A stretch of DNA of 64,000 nt, taken from positions 210,224,746-210,288,745 of the forward strand of contig CM073590.1 in the NCBI GenBank assembly GCA_037074705.1. Reading direction: 5' to 3'. Below are positions 23,684 to 36,285 of the stretch, piece after piece. The stretch is from Zhengitettix transpicula (Eukaryota; Arthropoda; Insecta; Orthoptera; Tetrigidae). The stretch's first letter is position 1; the number at the start of each line of letters is the position of its first letter. A program made the translations under genes and the position numbers. The notes under the pieces are model-generated. The model worked only from the letters and a program-made list of their open reading frames with translations, was not told where the DNA came from and did no database searches.

Positions 23684-26600
23684 GACAACATTTGGTGAGT
23701 ATCTGTTTCCGACTATTTAAAGTGGCAAGAACAACCTGACATTACGTGCTCAAGTTAGAATCCGGTATTTTCCGACGTTGTTTATAATTTCGATTTTATT
23801 CAAGTAATCACCCAACGCCAATGAGCTGATCAATCGAGTTATAACTTGTCACCGCTGAAGAATGTACTCGACGTTAGACAGAACCCGCGAATGAAAAATA
23901 GTTACTAAGTTACGTAATTAATTCTTGTCTCGCCTCATAAATAAATATATTATGCAATTTAGTGTTCTCAATCAAATTAAAGGCAATGGAATGCTAAGAA
24001 GTAAATAGTGGAAAATAAAATATTTAACTTGTTTAATGGTGCTATTTCACTTGATTTTATATTTCATTTGATTTGATTTAGTGGCTTCGTTAGTCATCTA
24101 TTATGAAAATGGAAACGCCATGTACATAAATAAATAATGTATAATAATAACAAATAGGTTTTTGGAAACGTACAAACATTAATAGTAAAATTCATTAATG
24201 GTAAAATTTTATTGTTAAAACTGGTTAAATTAAATACATACATGAGGGAAATACGGAATAATTTATGAAGTAGTAAGTTTATTAAAAGAGCTGTAAAGAG
24301 AACCGGGAATAAGTTCGGAATAAGGAAATTAGAGTGTTAATTCATTATCTGGAGCAAGTTTCAAGGTGTGTAGAAAAAAGTTCACGTTTCAATTGCACGG
24401 AATAACATTTCGCAGTGGTAATAAGACACAGACTGGTGCTACAGCTCATGGAAACATCAGGAATTGGGAATACAGACTAGAGTGAATTTTAAACCCGCAG
24501 GGGTTCAGTAAGCCGGATTTCCGGTTTAGCGATTTCTGTTGGAAACAGCCATATATTACATTTACCCCCGCGGAGGCAAATAAACGGACACGGGAAAGTG
24601 TTTTAGGATTTAGTTTTGCGTGGCCATTTCGTGTTTGAAGATTTTGTTGTGTGCTTTGGTTCACAGGAATCAAAGGCTCAATGTTAGAGGGAGCATATTT
24701 TGTTTTGCTACTAACGTAACTACCAGCGAATGGAAAGTGGAAGAACTGGATTTGTGGGATTGAAATGCATGCACTTAACTAAAATGTATCGGAGTGTTAA
24801 TTTTTTTCTAGTAAATTCCAAGAAATGTGTAAAGAGTAAGTCAAGATGGTTTCTCACTTCACATTTCAGTTTGTGTCGCAACACGAGTTATTATTTCAGT
24901 TCTCGTATCGACCACATCCTGCGTAGTCCCGAAATCCAGACCAAGGCGGAAACGCAAGAAGTAGTTGCAGATAATAATCCAATCTCGGACTCGCGTCCTC
25001 TTAGTTATTTCGGAACCTGCTCAGTGAGAAAATTCGAGACGCAAATAGCTTCAGCCAATGTTAGTAGCTGCGTCAAAATAATTAATTACCGACCTTCACT
25101 GCGGATGCGTTACATCTTCACACTTCAATAAGCTTTCGCTAGCTGTGACGTCACATATAATTATTACTACTGATGTAAGGGTACGGAGCTACATTAAAAC
25201 TAAATTTTTTAAAGTATTGAAGACATTTTCTCCTAGTGAGTAGTAGCTGTTTGACGTTGATACAACGTTTCAGTTTTGTCGGTCCCAGCTCTCCAACTCG
25301 TTACTTTATGGATTTTGGAATTATCCTTGTGACCTATCATTGATGTATGTGTTAATTTCATATTGTTTTCGACTGGTACGATAACGTGCACTAGATACGA
25401 TTAATTTTCATACTGTAACAACTACGTAGTATTTTAATATTCATATTTTAATACAGATAGAACATGAAAGTGCGCGTTGCCTATATATTCATTTATTAAT
25501 TCAGTTTTCAACTCATTCATATTGGGTGTAGCCTGTGGATAACATATGCAGTTCACTTGTTTCTGGACTGATTTACCTATTTCTAGTGCAGGATTGTCGG
25601 GGAACGAGCCTTTTTTGATAAAAGAAGATCTTTTAGAAGGGCGGTACGAGGAAAACTATAGTCTGTTGTAAATCAGAAGACCGATGGCGGTGTGAGCTTG
25701 AATCAACCAACCACAACGCTTGATATAAAGCAGCGTTGCCGAACAATAGCGGTGTTATTCTACCTGTTTTCAGTGAGCTGTATAAGTCGTGTGTCGTACG
25801 TGGCATCAGTCTCTCCCCCGCCCTCCACGCAGACACGCCAGGAAACTTCTAATTTAAAACAGACTATAGTACGCGAAGTTTCAAGGGCGTGCAATGACTG
25901 TGTGAAATACCACGGCGGGGAATTCAAAATTTATAGGGCGAAATGTTTACGATAGGACGGAAATTCAAAACGAGAAGTGTTTAGCTACAGTTCAAAGTCC
26001 GTGGAAAACCTAGGACTGAGATCATATTTCTCTATTGTTCTATAATTTCTGTAGAGTCTTGGCCTCGTGAAGTCGCCTCGTCAGGTCTTTCTTGTCCAAA
26101 GCCACTTTCCAACAAGTCAGTGTTTCCCATTTAATTTTTGACCACATTAACTTAATCGATCCACCTCGATCTGGGTCTTCCTGTTCTTCTATTTTCCGCC
26201 GATTTCAGTGTGATCATTTAGGGGATTCTGGAGTGTAAAATGGCCAGTGAATTTAAATGATTTAGGCTTAAAAATTGTAATGGCGTAGATAAATAGATTT
26301 TTTGTAGTTATGATGAACTGAGTGTAAAGTTAATAGAGTAATATTTATCTTTAACACAAGAAGCCATTTTATTTTATGTCTAAAAAATTACATAATTTTG
26401 CGCCCAATAGTTGACTTTAATATTTTTAAACATTACAAATTTATTCTTTAAAACAATAGTTTTTTTTATTAAATATATTACAGTATCTACTAAACCACCA
26501 AACCAATTACTATCATTGCATTATTTTTTTTGTAATAGCATTATTGGCTTTAAAGACCAGCCATTAATTTTCACCTTACAAATCTCAAACTATATACTTA

Positions 26601-27790
26601 TCAAAAATATTTTACTCAATCTTGTCTTCTAGATGTAGCACGTGCAACGCATACCTGGGCCACATCTCTAAATTTGTGGTCTTCTTACAGTGATCGTATT
26701 AGTTTAGAATCTGATTTTTAAATTCAAACAAGATATCACCCTCAATTTTTTTATTAATAATACCCTCTATACCTGTAAGTGATTCATTATTTTTTGTAAG
26801 AAACATCCCTAACATTATTTAGAAGTTAATTTCCAACAGCATTATCGTAATATATAGCGACGTCCTCGACAGGTAACATTACACACACGTAAGCAAATTA
26901 TAATTATATTCTTGTTTTATGTGTTACTATTTAATAACTTTAATAATTAAATTGTTATTTTATGAGCATAATTTGGATCGTGAAATCTTCTTTCCAGGTA
27001 TTTCATCAGCTTACTGCAATAGAATCAAATGCTATATATAATGACCTGGATAACTGTCGATAAAAAGTTTCAACACGTAATTATGACTTAGAGGAGGGTA
27101 TTAATTACGTTTTTAAATATTTCTTGAGCCCAGAGTTAGCCACTCTAACAGGTAAAAATCGTTTCTATACACATTTAGATTTCGTTAATTTTTTCGTTTG
27201 TTCAAATACACCCACCACTTACGAAATTAATAATTTCAGTTAACGGATTTAATTTATTTGGGCTAAAATGTATCGAACACACTCTGTCACGAACAATTCC
27301 TGCGTCAATAGCTCGAGCTTTAGTTTTTATTATTATTAACCATTTATAGTCACATTACCTATTGGTCATTACGACTTACATATGTTATGTTTTTACATTT
27401 GTCTTACATTTTAGCTAATGGTTTGTATTGTTGCTAAATTACATTATATAGATAAGGTTCTTTTATTTTGAAGGAATCTAGACATGATGGCCTGTGAAGA
27501 ATAGATTTTGCAACATGGGTTACAATTAAACTTTTCTCGAGACCTGTAATATAAATTATTGTAAATTTTGGTAAACATTAACATGCCAATATAAATTTAT
27601 ATAAAAACATCAAAAACAAAATTGAAATGCACTATTGATGTACGTTTTATAAAATAACTATACATATATATATAGGCAATAAATTTGTCTCGACACAATG
27701 AATATTAGTTCTTAATATAGTGGCTCATAATATAACTGCAATAATAATAATAATAAAATAATTGGATATAGAAACCATGCTCATATATAT
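23684..27790. other. AT-rich stretch without recognisable genes
   Basis: A GC-richer part lies at about 25620-25960, and a 133-codon plus frame at 24730-25131 has no recognised motifs. The rest is AT-rich, with a short (TA)n run at about 27664-27674. I see no repeats shared with other parts of the window. Confidence 0.5.
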
Positions 27791-28648
27791 TGTAATGCCA
27801 ATTAATTATGCCATTAATTGTTTGGACATAAAATTTAAATTGTTCGATAAATCCATTGTAGCGGCCTGATCGAACAAAGCAACAATGGAAAAGCAAGATC
27901 AGCCGCTTTTGTTGAAAAGTCAAAATGGCGTTTGTGTGCATGAAAGTCTAGCAGTTTACGTCTATAGCCAGCCAGGAAAGGAAGTCAGTTTTTTTTAAGT
28001 CTACAGCAAGGAGCTAAAGAAAATTTAGTTCGCTCCGAAAGAATGAACAGTTAAAATAAAACTTCAAGGAGCTACGTTGCAGTTTAAGTCCAAATCAGTA
28101 AAAGACTAATAAATCTACGAATCATAGGATCCCTGTAAGGCAAGCAGACATCAGATAGGTGACATTCAGGAGGATCATCCGAGTTCCTGGGAACCTATCA
28201 ATTTTGACTTCAATAGTGTAAAATCTGTGAGTCGACATTTAGAATCAGTGTATAATCTTGCAATAGTGTACTTCCGAAACCAAAAAGAATGCTGGTACCA
28301 GCTGGACAGTATGTAAGTAACAAAACCAAAACTAATAATTAATTGCAAGGATAGTTAAAGGATAAAGTCAGATTTCGTTCTCTTTTAATTGTCAATCAGA
28401 GTTAATTCCTTTTCTTTTTAATTTATTTCATTCTATCGACATTTTGTTTAGGTAAATTGTAAACTGTTTTGTTAATAAGAATTTAAATCAATTTGTTGTG
28501 TTCATTATCAAACCCAGTACAGGCCCTGCGAGAAAGATCTCAAATTTTGTTGTAATTATCTTTATTGCCACAAAATAAAATAAATTTTATGTTTTAAATA
28601 TTGTTTATTATTTCATTTAATAAACAAGCCTCATATTTGATTATTACA
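27791..28648 (+). mobile_element. Family A LTR, copy 4 (5' LTR remnant)
   Basis: This 858-bp LTR is the closest visible relative of copy 1 (shared long stretches such as GCCAGCCAGGA and TACCAGCTGGACAGTATGTA). It starts TGTAATGCCAATTAATTATG and ends TTGATTATTACA. The left flank is ATAT. The right flank is not a duplication but TAA followed by a well-kept primer-binding site, so this is a 5' LTR of an element whose interior is largely gone. Confidence 0.8.
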
Positions 28649-28651
28649 TAA

Positions 28652-28670
28652 TGGCGCTTCAACGTGAGGC
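28652..28670 (+). promoter_or_regulatory. Primer-binding site (tRNA-Lys type)
   Basis: TGGCGCTTCAACGTGAGGC lies three bases after the LTR end. It matches TGGCGCCCAACGTGGGGC except for one inserted base and two or three substitutions, and would prime minus-strand DNA synthesis with tRNA-Lys. Beyond AAGTTC the sequence is AT-rich and shows no gag. Confidence 0.65.
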
Positions 28671-28734
28671 AAGTTCTTTAAATTAAAATTTAATTAATTA
28701 AAACGGTCACTATTTATTACAATATATATCGCAG

Positions 28735-28831
28735 CCATACGACCATTGTTAATTCGTTAATTAGGTATGTTGATGGTAATCGGAAGGTTCTGGTTTTGAT
28801 TCCCGGTCTGGTCGACATTTTTCCATCCATA
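28735..28831 (+). repeat. Possible diverged tRNA-derived SINE
   Basis: A B-box-like GGTTTTGATTCCCGG is followed by TCTGGTCGACATTTTTCC, similar in layout to CCCGGCTCTGGTATTGATG at 39431. No clear A box is visible. Confidence 0.3.
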
Positions 28832-31539
28832 TATCTTAAATAATTGGACTTTATAATTTATTTATTTAAACTATTATTTTCAGTACTTTTAAATATTTAA
28901 TGTACAACTGTAATAAGAAATGTATTCTACGAAGATTCAATTAAAATTAATGAGACTATCTAAACAAATTTATTACTCTATCGTATCAAATAAATCTCGT
29001 GATATGATTCCTCTAAAACAGAAACAAATGATGTTACCTGGAAAAGTGAAAAAAAAAATAATGATAGAACCGAATCGTGACGTAACACCACTGTGACCAA
29101 CTTATAAATTCGTCGAGGAAGGGATTTCTATATTTTATATTTATCTTTTATCTATCACAGACATATAGTTACAGTTTCGTTGTGCGTAAAGCAGCATGAC
29201 TTGACAGCTTTGTATTTTTCTAAATTAATTTTCCTGTCAGTAGATAAAATTATTTTCTTGACTCAGGAAGAATTTATTTATCAGTGCGTACACGTAGTAC
29301 GCGTAGTTATTTGAAGCCTTGCTAAAAGCAGACTCATTGCCTCAAAAATGCAGAGTTCCTGTGCGGAAAGATCGGAATAAAAATAGAAATTCCAGGGCTT
29401 AAATACCTCTTGTATCCGTTCTTTCGGTACGATGTGCGCATACTTTGAAGCCCTATGTACGAAAATTTGAAATCAGTTGGTAGTTTTACAAGATTACTGT
29501 CATTAATTAGCAATAGTTCAGGGTTAATCAGTTTGTTTATTAACGAATAAGTGCGAACGCGTGATGTATTGTTTAAACGTAATAGTCGTTATTAAAATTA
29601 AAGTACTGCCGTTTTTTGAATTGTCAGTTTAAACGATTAAAGGGAGGCTGTGAAATTTTAATATAGGTTGTCATATTTGATTCATTATTTTGTATTAGAA
29701 ATCGGGTAAAATTATTCATAACCCTCGTAAAAATATTAAATATTTATAAATATATAAATTCATTTTCTCTGTAAAATTTATTCATGCGAATGATAATTTG
29801 ATGAGCACTATATCAAAAACATCAAAGTGACGTCACAAATGAACTTCTATTGTGAGTATGAACCATATTTCAGTTTAATCGAAATGCAGCACACGATAAT
29901 CTACATCAGAAAAATATATTTGAATTTTGAATTTTAGGAAACGTATGGTGCCGTGTAATCAAAACTAATACGCGTTAGCTAATATATGTTATATATGAAT
30001 GTATTGCATAAATTATTTAAACATTTTAATCGCTATATAAAAATATATTCTCAATCATTACATCAATTATAAGATTATATATTTTTAGTCACATGTTTTT
30101 TATTTGTTCAGCGTTAAAAATTAATACATAGCTGATAAAGTAGCAAATAAACAAAAAAATTCAATGAAAAAATAATTACCAATCAACTTGTTATTTTCGT
30201 CAGGTGATTAAAACCCGTAAGGGCTTTTTGAACGAGACGCTACACACACCAGGTGACGAAATCAATAGTAAATGTATTATAGAAATTGTTAACAGTTTTA
30301 TTTCATTATTTAAAATTATATAAATTAATAAATTTGGAACTTAGAGTCCTAAAACTGTTTATTTCTATATCTACGTCCTTATATTCCTGTGGTCTGTTTT
30401 GCTTCCATGAAATTGAATACGGTGCGATGAAAAAACAGCATTAAATATAATTTTTTTAAGTAATACCCTATACATTTACTTATCCACGGACGCGAAATTA
30501 AACATGAAGCAAAAACAATGAAATAAATACGGTCGGTATGTAACAATTGCAATCTGTATACTAATTAGATAAATAAATAACTGATAAGTGCTAAATTAAA
30601 TTTGATTTAGCGCTTAGATTTGTTTTTTGTTTGCGTATTTATATATATAATTAAAATAAATAAAATTTAGGACATTTTTTGTCTGTTATTCTGCTATTTA
30701 TTTATCTGATTTATACACTATTAACACTGACCTTTTATATTTTATAATTTAAAACTGTGTCCTTTAAGGTCGCGAAGAATATATCCGGATCGGTATAATT
30801 TGATGAAATTAGTATTCAAAACACACGAAAAAAGACAGTCAATAATTATTCAACAAAGTTTTTTCAAGTTGACGGTTTTATTTAGCAAAAATAAGTTAGG
30901 ATAGTTGCTGAAGAAGGTACTTCAAAGAACATCATGAGACGTTTGAAATTTTACTACGACGAAGCGCAATCCGAGCACACCAAAAACTAGAAATAAGGAT
31001 ACTTATTTTACGACTTGGTTTTTTTTTTGGTCATAAACAGGATGCATGATTCTTACTTTTCTCAAGATAACATTTCTTCCTTCTAGAAAATAAAGTGTCA
31101 TTCAATGTAGCATTAATTTTTTTAATTGTTTCAAATATTACAGATAAGATCCATATATAAGTTATTAATAAAATTTGAGTGACGTTGTTAAAAAATTCAA
31201 TAATTATCAAATATTTAAATTATCAGGATTAGTTTCATGGTTTATATAGCAGAGCTGGAAGCTATTCTTTCTGTTCTTAAAAAATAAATTTTAAAAAAAT
31301 AAATACGTAATTTTGCTACCAAAATTTGTGAATCAGTTTCTCAGTGGTTTATAATTTTAAGGTTGATCTAGGGAAAAATATGTTATTTCTTTACAAGTAG
31401 ACTCAACAATATGGTTTCATAAAACTAAAAACATTCAATTCGTCACATTGGCTAAATCCGAGGCCGTTAAAAGGTTTTTTCCTTTTTTTTCGAAAGTAAA
31501 CAGAATCTCTTAACAATGTTATTTTCGTGAAGCGACGAG

Positions 31540-31830
31540 CGTGTGACGAACGGCGTAGTTTTAGTTAGTTATATAACGTTGTGTGAGGTCGTTTTCACGA
31601 GCCACCGCCGCGCCGCAAAGGAGCGGAAGAGTCGCAGACGTGAAATTTGATTGTTTCCGGTGCGCAAGTGGCGTCCGTTAATTGAGCTAATTCATATGCG
31701 CTGGTTGGAAGCGGTCTGGACAATTTTCGTTCGCTCTTTGCATTATCGCAAATCTTTCCGGGTCCGTCGGTCACACACCGAGGATGGTTTCGGCTGTTTG
31801 GCAACTTTCACGCTTGCCTTGGGAAAGAAA
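31540..31830. promoter_or_regulatory. CpG-richer patch, possible promoter
   Basis: A dense CpG block (GCCACCGCCGCGCCGCAAAG, about 31600-31619) sits in an AT-rich background. Overlapping short frames occur on both strands with no recognised protein. In the absence of repeat homology within the window, a promoter/5' UTR or an old GC-rich repeat are both possible. Direction is unknown. Confidence 0.25.
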
Positions 31831-34229
31831 GTCTCCCGTACCCTTTGTTCATCTCTACAGGCACTTTATGTTATTCTGCATTTCGATATCAAGTTCATCT
31901 TCCGCTGCTTATGAAGTACCTTTCTCCAAAACCGTGGTGCTTCCATTTCTCACCGCTGGCTGGCATGAGCAAACACAGATTGTGGAACGGAAATGTGTGG
32001 TTTTTATATCTGATGACAGAGCCTTCAAAACAATAATGAAGTAATAAAGTTGTCGTTTAAAATTCTTATTGAAAGTTCAATATTTAAAAATAAAATTTAA
32101 AAAAAATTCTTCGACTCTATTTCCTCTGGAAACTCACAAATAATTTTGGTTGAATAGTTATAATTATCCGACATATTTATTCTAATAAATAAATAAAATG
32201 GTCATCTCAGATAAAATTTTTGGTTATAACAGGCATGGAAGACTATGCCTTTGAAAACTTCACATCATCGGCGACGCCGACGACCGCAGACGACATAGGA
32301 ATTATTCCGTCAGGAACATGACTCTGGTTATCGTGAATGATGCTTGATATTTAACTCGCCATAAATCCTTTGTCATTCAGTAAGAGCCCTGAGATGGTTT
32401 TATAATATGATAAGATATTCGATTCATATATAATTGCACTAACGTAGAGTATCATTTACAATAAAAATTCTAATTGTCAATTTCCACAGTTTTTATTTCA
32501 ATTTTATTATTTATTAGCGTCACATTTTTATTAAACTATGATCGGATTTAATTAGAAGTAATTTTCTATCTTCTTCCTGATACCATTATACAATTTTTTC
32601 ATTGATTCGTTTTGCTTCTATGTTTTCGTAGTCTTTTACTGCTTACTAAGTTGATGCTCTTACACAGTAATATACTTGTTATTTTCCAGACTGCTCTATA
32701 ATATTCCTGATACTATTTTACATATTATGGTTAACTGGACTTGTTTCCATTCATTAATTTTTTTATCCTTATTGTACCCTTTTGTATGCTATCCAGGAAG
32801 TTTTTTAATATTTTTATTTTGCGACACTAATGTAGTTGCAGACGTTTCACATTGCTAAATAAATGTACAAATATTTTCTCATTCTGTTTCTTTACAATCT
32901 TATAATAATTATTTTGATCTGTTTCTTTAGTTATAGTTCGAAAAATAACCAGTCGAGTCAAGGTAAGATCCACAGTAGCCCACTGCTCTGGAATTGTACT
33001 GGGGATAGATCAGAGCTTATTTTAACACGAACCTTTGTTACGGCAACTTGGATGTGTAAAAGATGTAATGAAAACATTGACGCACGAAAATATATTGTGT
33101 TAAAGTTCAGGATATGGTGTACATCATGAGACTAATGTGTAAAATTTAAGAGATGAAATAGGGTATTTTAAAAATATATTTCTGCCTGTATATCTCATTC
33201 GTTAGAATGGTAGTTCCGTAGTTAAAGCTCCTCCCTAAGAGGAAGTTCCCATTTGACGACAATGATCCCCTCCATTTTCACCCTTCTGCGCATCTGACAC
33301 GACTTTCTATATCTTACGAACTATACCTTGTATTAAATAGTTGAACATTTATATGTAGTTCCATGTGATGAAAATTTAAATTTAATCTTCTAGGAAGCAA
33401 ACTGCCTGTTGCGTCATTCCAATGAAATAGAGACAGCTGTATTTCAGTGTAATAAATTTAATTAACCAAATAATATTTAAAACTACCTTCACGCATTACT
33501 CGTTCATATCGTTAAAAGTTTGTGTAATTGTTCATTTCCTATCCGATTACTTTCTCTGTTATATATTTACCAACTCAGCACTCTTAGTCGCATATGGCTC
33601 CTGGATTTAAATTTTACTATTTTTTACCTGCTTATTACTGAATTGTCTGTGGATCATTTTATTTCCAGCACATTCGAGTACCCCGTTTCATCATCCTTAC
33701 AAAATATTACTAATAGGGCATAAAGCAGACGCTCGATATATTAATTTTCTAATTAAGCTTGAAAACACACTGACGACCTATGTAAAGAAATAGACCATTT
33801 ATGGAAGGGACATAAATCCAGTTTAATTAATATGTAATTATTCTATGGTATTTTAAATCTAGTGAAATCGTAATTAAATTCTGAGGAGTGAATACTTGCG
33901 TTTTTTATCACAAATTGAAAGCGACTCGTCGAGATAAAAATATCTTGAGCCAACGAAGTGACATGAAAATTCTGCTTTTCCCTTTTTCTAATATTTCCGC
34001 CGAGGTTGCAACCAAAACAATATGAGAATCGCGGATAATTATGTTCTTCTTGAACCATTGAATATTATTTTACAATTTTATGTAACGAAATAAATATATT
34101 CTATCCAGCATTAATGTGGAAATACCCAGTTATAGTTAAAAATATTTATACAGCTTTTCGCGTCAACGTAAAAAAAATCGTAGTATTACGATGTGGTAGT
34201 GTGGTGATGATTGTTAACGTGTGTGTACA

Positions 34230-34400
34230 GTCACTTTTAGGGGGCCCGAAATAACCGGTCTGAGGCAGGGAACCTCCACCGAAGCGTACAGCTCCACGCG
34301 GACGCCATGTTGTCAATGCGTCACGGAGTTTACCAGAGCATGAGCTTCGGATTACACGCAAACGAGCCAGACAAGAACCCAGTGCCCCCAATTAAGCTCC
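34230..34400. promoter_or_regulatory. CpG-richer patch, possible promoter
   Basis: A short GC- and CpG-rich block. On the minus strand it has an ATG in good context (CAACATGGCGTCCGCG, about 34298-34313) but only a short frame and no clear splice donor. A gene 5' end is possible but unproven. Confidence 0.2.
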
Positions 34401-35480
34401 TCCTGCCTCTGTAATATTTCAAGAAGGTAGGGAACTTGAAAAAGACAACATAATGAATACTCGTCTGTAAGGGATGGTGCGTGGGTTGGTCGATGATAAA
34501 AGAATATTAAAAATAGAGAGATACTAGATATTTATCAATGAGCTCAAATTCATGGAATCATTAATAGTATAAGTTCACAAATAAGCATGGATAACTGCCA
34601 AGTGAACTTAAATCCTAGTAGTAATCCACATCAGAATGTTACGGCTCCAATTTTTTAATCGTCTTAAGCAATTTTGAAACTGTATAATTCTTTTAAATAA
34701 GCCTGAAAAAACGGCAGCATGTATTTAGGTGCGTATTATATGACCAGCAGCCATTAAAAGACGGTGACACAAAGCAGAATGCTTGTTATTCAAATATTCT
34801 GAAAATAAGCCGCCAGTAGGCATTTTTCGGGAGGACGCATTTTCTGACATCAGCATATTCTGAGAGAATTGGATGTAAAAAAGGAGAAATAGACATAGCA
34901 GTTTGAAAATGGCCAGAATTACGATCAATTGACATATTGAAAACTTCTCAAAGTCGGCGTTAAAAAAGGAAGCTCGAGGCGACGCCAACGGACGCAGACG
35001 CTAAGAGCGAAAGAATCTATATGATTTATTTCTCAAACCTTTAATATTGGCAGGAATTTTGTTAATTTTTAGGGGAAACCTCTTTATGTGAAACTGATTA
35101 ACACACAAAATTTATACGTAAATTGCTTTCAAATTTTGTATTACAGCAGTTTGTTATAAATAGGTTCCATTTAAAGAAAAATAGCAACAAATGGCATCAA
35201 TGGATTTGTAAAATTACATATCAAAATAATTTGTAATTGTTTTTAATGAGTACGAATAATCTCCCTTACGTCTGCTAATGATGGCTTATTTTGCAGTAAT
35301 TAGGTCTTGTCATTCGGTAGTATTATCACAAAAAAAAAAGTTAACAACGATGTTATGTGTCTCAGGAAATTCTCATAAAATTCTAGAAATGTAAAGAGGG
35401 TCTTCAAGGTTTAAGCCGAGAAAACAATTATTTTCTCGCACGTGTTTCCTGTAACAATTTCTTTGGGTTAGTAATTTGGG

Positions 35481-35758
35481 ACAGTCGGCCAACTGCCTCC
35501 TGAACTGTTCCTGGCACGGAAGAGGGAATGTTGCGTCCCCACAGCACCATTGGAAGTTCCACCATTGGAAGTTCATGGGTCAAATACCAAGTACCCGACC
35601 TACCTGATACAGGTTTTCTGCATCACCCGTTGCCCGGTTAACCCTTTGATACCTTCCTCTACTGTCTGAATCCCCCCTTTTAAATCCCTTCCTATACTAT
35701 TAAAGGCGAGTTGCCGCCACGTGGATTGTCCTCATGCACCCTGTTACTCTAAAAAAAA
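35481..35758 (+). repeat. Unclassified repeat R, copy 1
   Basis: This copy is homologous over its length to 61623-61950 (+) and 49418-49727 (-). Shared blocks in order are ACAGTCGGCCAACTGCCTCC, GTACC..GCCCGACCTACC, GCAGG.TTT, CTGCATCAC, TACCTT.CTCTAC, AAATCCCTTCCT, GAGTTGCC.CC.TG and a CTCTAAAAAAA end. It is shorter than the copy at 61623 because of an internal gap. An A-rich 3' end suggests retroposition (SINE or LINE 3' end), but no tRNA-like head or target duplication is visible. Confidence 0.6.
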
Positions 35759-36026
35759 TTATGTAATTGTCATTGGTCTCTGTGATAACATTTTAATAAG
35801 TATTAATATGTATTTAACGTCTGATGGTAACTTTAAAAACTTTGATCTTTATTTCAGACCGGAAATAATGAAAATATTTTTTGAATCTTGAAGAGTGTAG
35901 GAGTTTGTCAAATACAGGCAGAAGAAACTTTGAAATACATAGGAGTAAAAAAACTAGGATGGAACGTATCAGAAATCCTGTAGTAAAAATTCTTTAATGT
36001 TGTTAAGGTCAATTGTAGCTCTAAAT
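35759..36026. other. AT-rich spacer
   Basis: AT-rich sequence with nothing recognised, between repeat R and the fold-back element. Confidence 0.5.
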
Positions 36027-36285
36027 TAATAAACGAAACAGCCAAATGGTTACGAAAATAAGAATTATTGAATTAAAACAAAAAAAATCATTAGAATAAG
36101 ACGTTTCGTCCAATTGACTCAAATAATATACAGCTTTTCATATAAAGTATTTTATTGCGTCTTATGACAGTTATAAACAAGATTTTCAGCATGCATACAT
36201 ATAAAATTGTATATTACCTGAGCATGTTCTAAAATTATGGACGAAACGTCGTATTGTAATGATATTTTTGTTTTGATTAATTAAT
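36027..36285. mobile_element. Fold-back Penelope-like element with two hammerhead motifs
   Basis: The left arm (about 36027-36150, minus orientation) and right arm (about 36199-36285, plus) are inverted copies. Both contain GGACGAAACGTC followed by TATT.TAATGAT, T-rich sequence and GTTTT.ATT. The left arm also reaches the CAGCCAAA tail (36031-36040 region) seen in other Penelope-like relics here. The right arm keeps CTGAGCA (36218-36224), stem II GTTC/GGAC and GAAACGTC (36243-36250). The left arm has lost its CTGANGA box and part of stem II (GAAACGTC at 36100-36107, minus). Confidence 0.55.
36218..36250 (+). ncRNA. Hammerhead-like ribozyme motif
   Basis: CTGAGCA, then stem II GTTC/GGAC around an A-rich loop, then GAAACGTC. 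This layout (CUGANGA, stem II, GAAA, one-pair stem III and a GUC cleavage triplet) is that of the minimal hammerheads of Penelope-like elements. The last A of CUGANGA and one G-U pair are the visible deviations. Confidence 0.55.

Larger units (their letters stand above)
28832..35480. other. AT-rich stretch with two CpG-richer patches
   Basis: This is mostly AT-rich DNA with chance ORFs only. Two patches at 31540-31830 and 34230-34400 are visibly richer in CpG and are listed separately. A weak hammerhead-like trace near 30909-30955 was not called. Confidence 0.5.

Noticed and set aside
24730..25131. 133-codon plus-strand frame starting with ATG
   Set aside because: AT-rich codon use, no recognisable motif, no splice or promoter context. 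It fits a chance ORF.
30909..30955. CTGAAGAAGGTAC followed by a GAGACGTTTG stretch, hammerhead-like
   Set aside because: The GAAA box is missing and the stem II 3' side cannot be placed. It may be a relic, but not enough remains.
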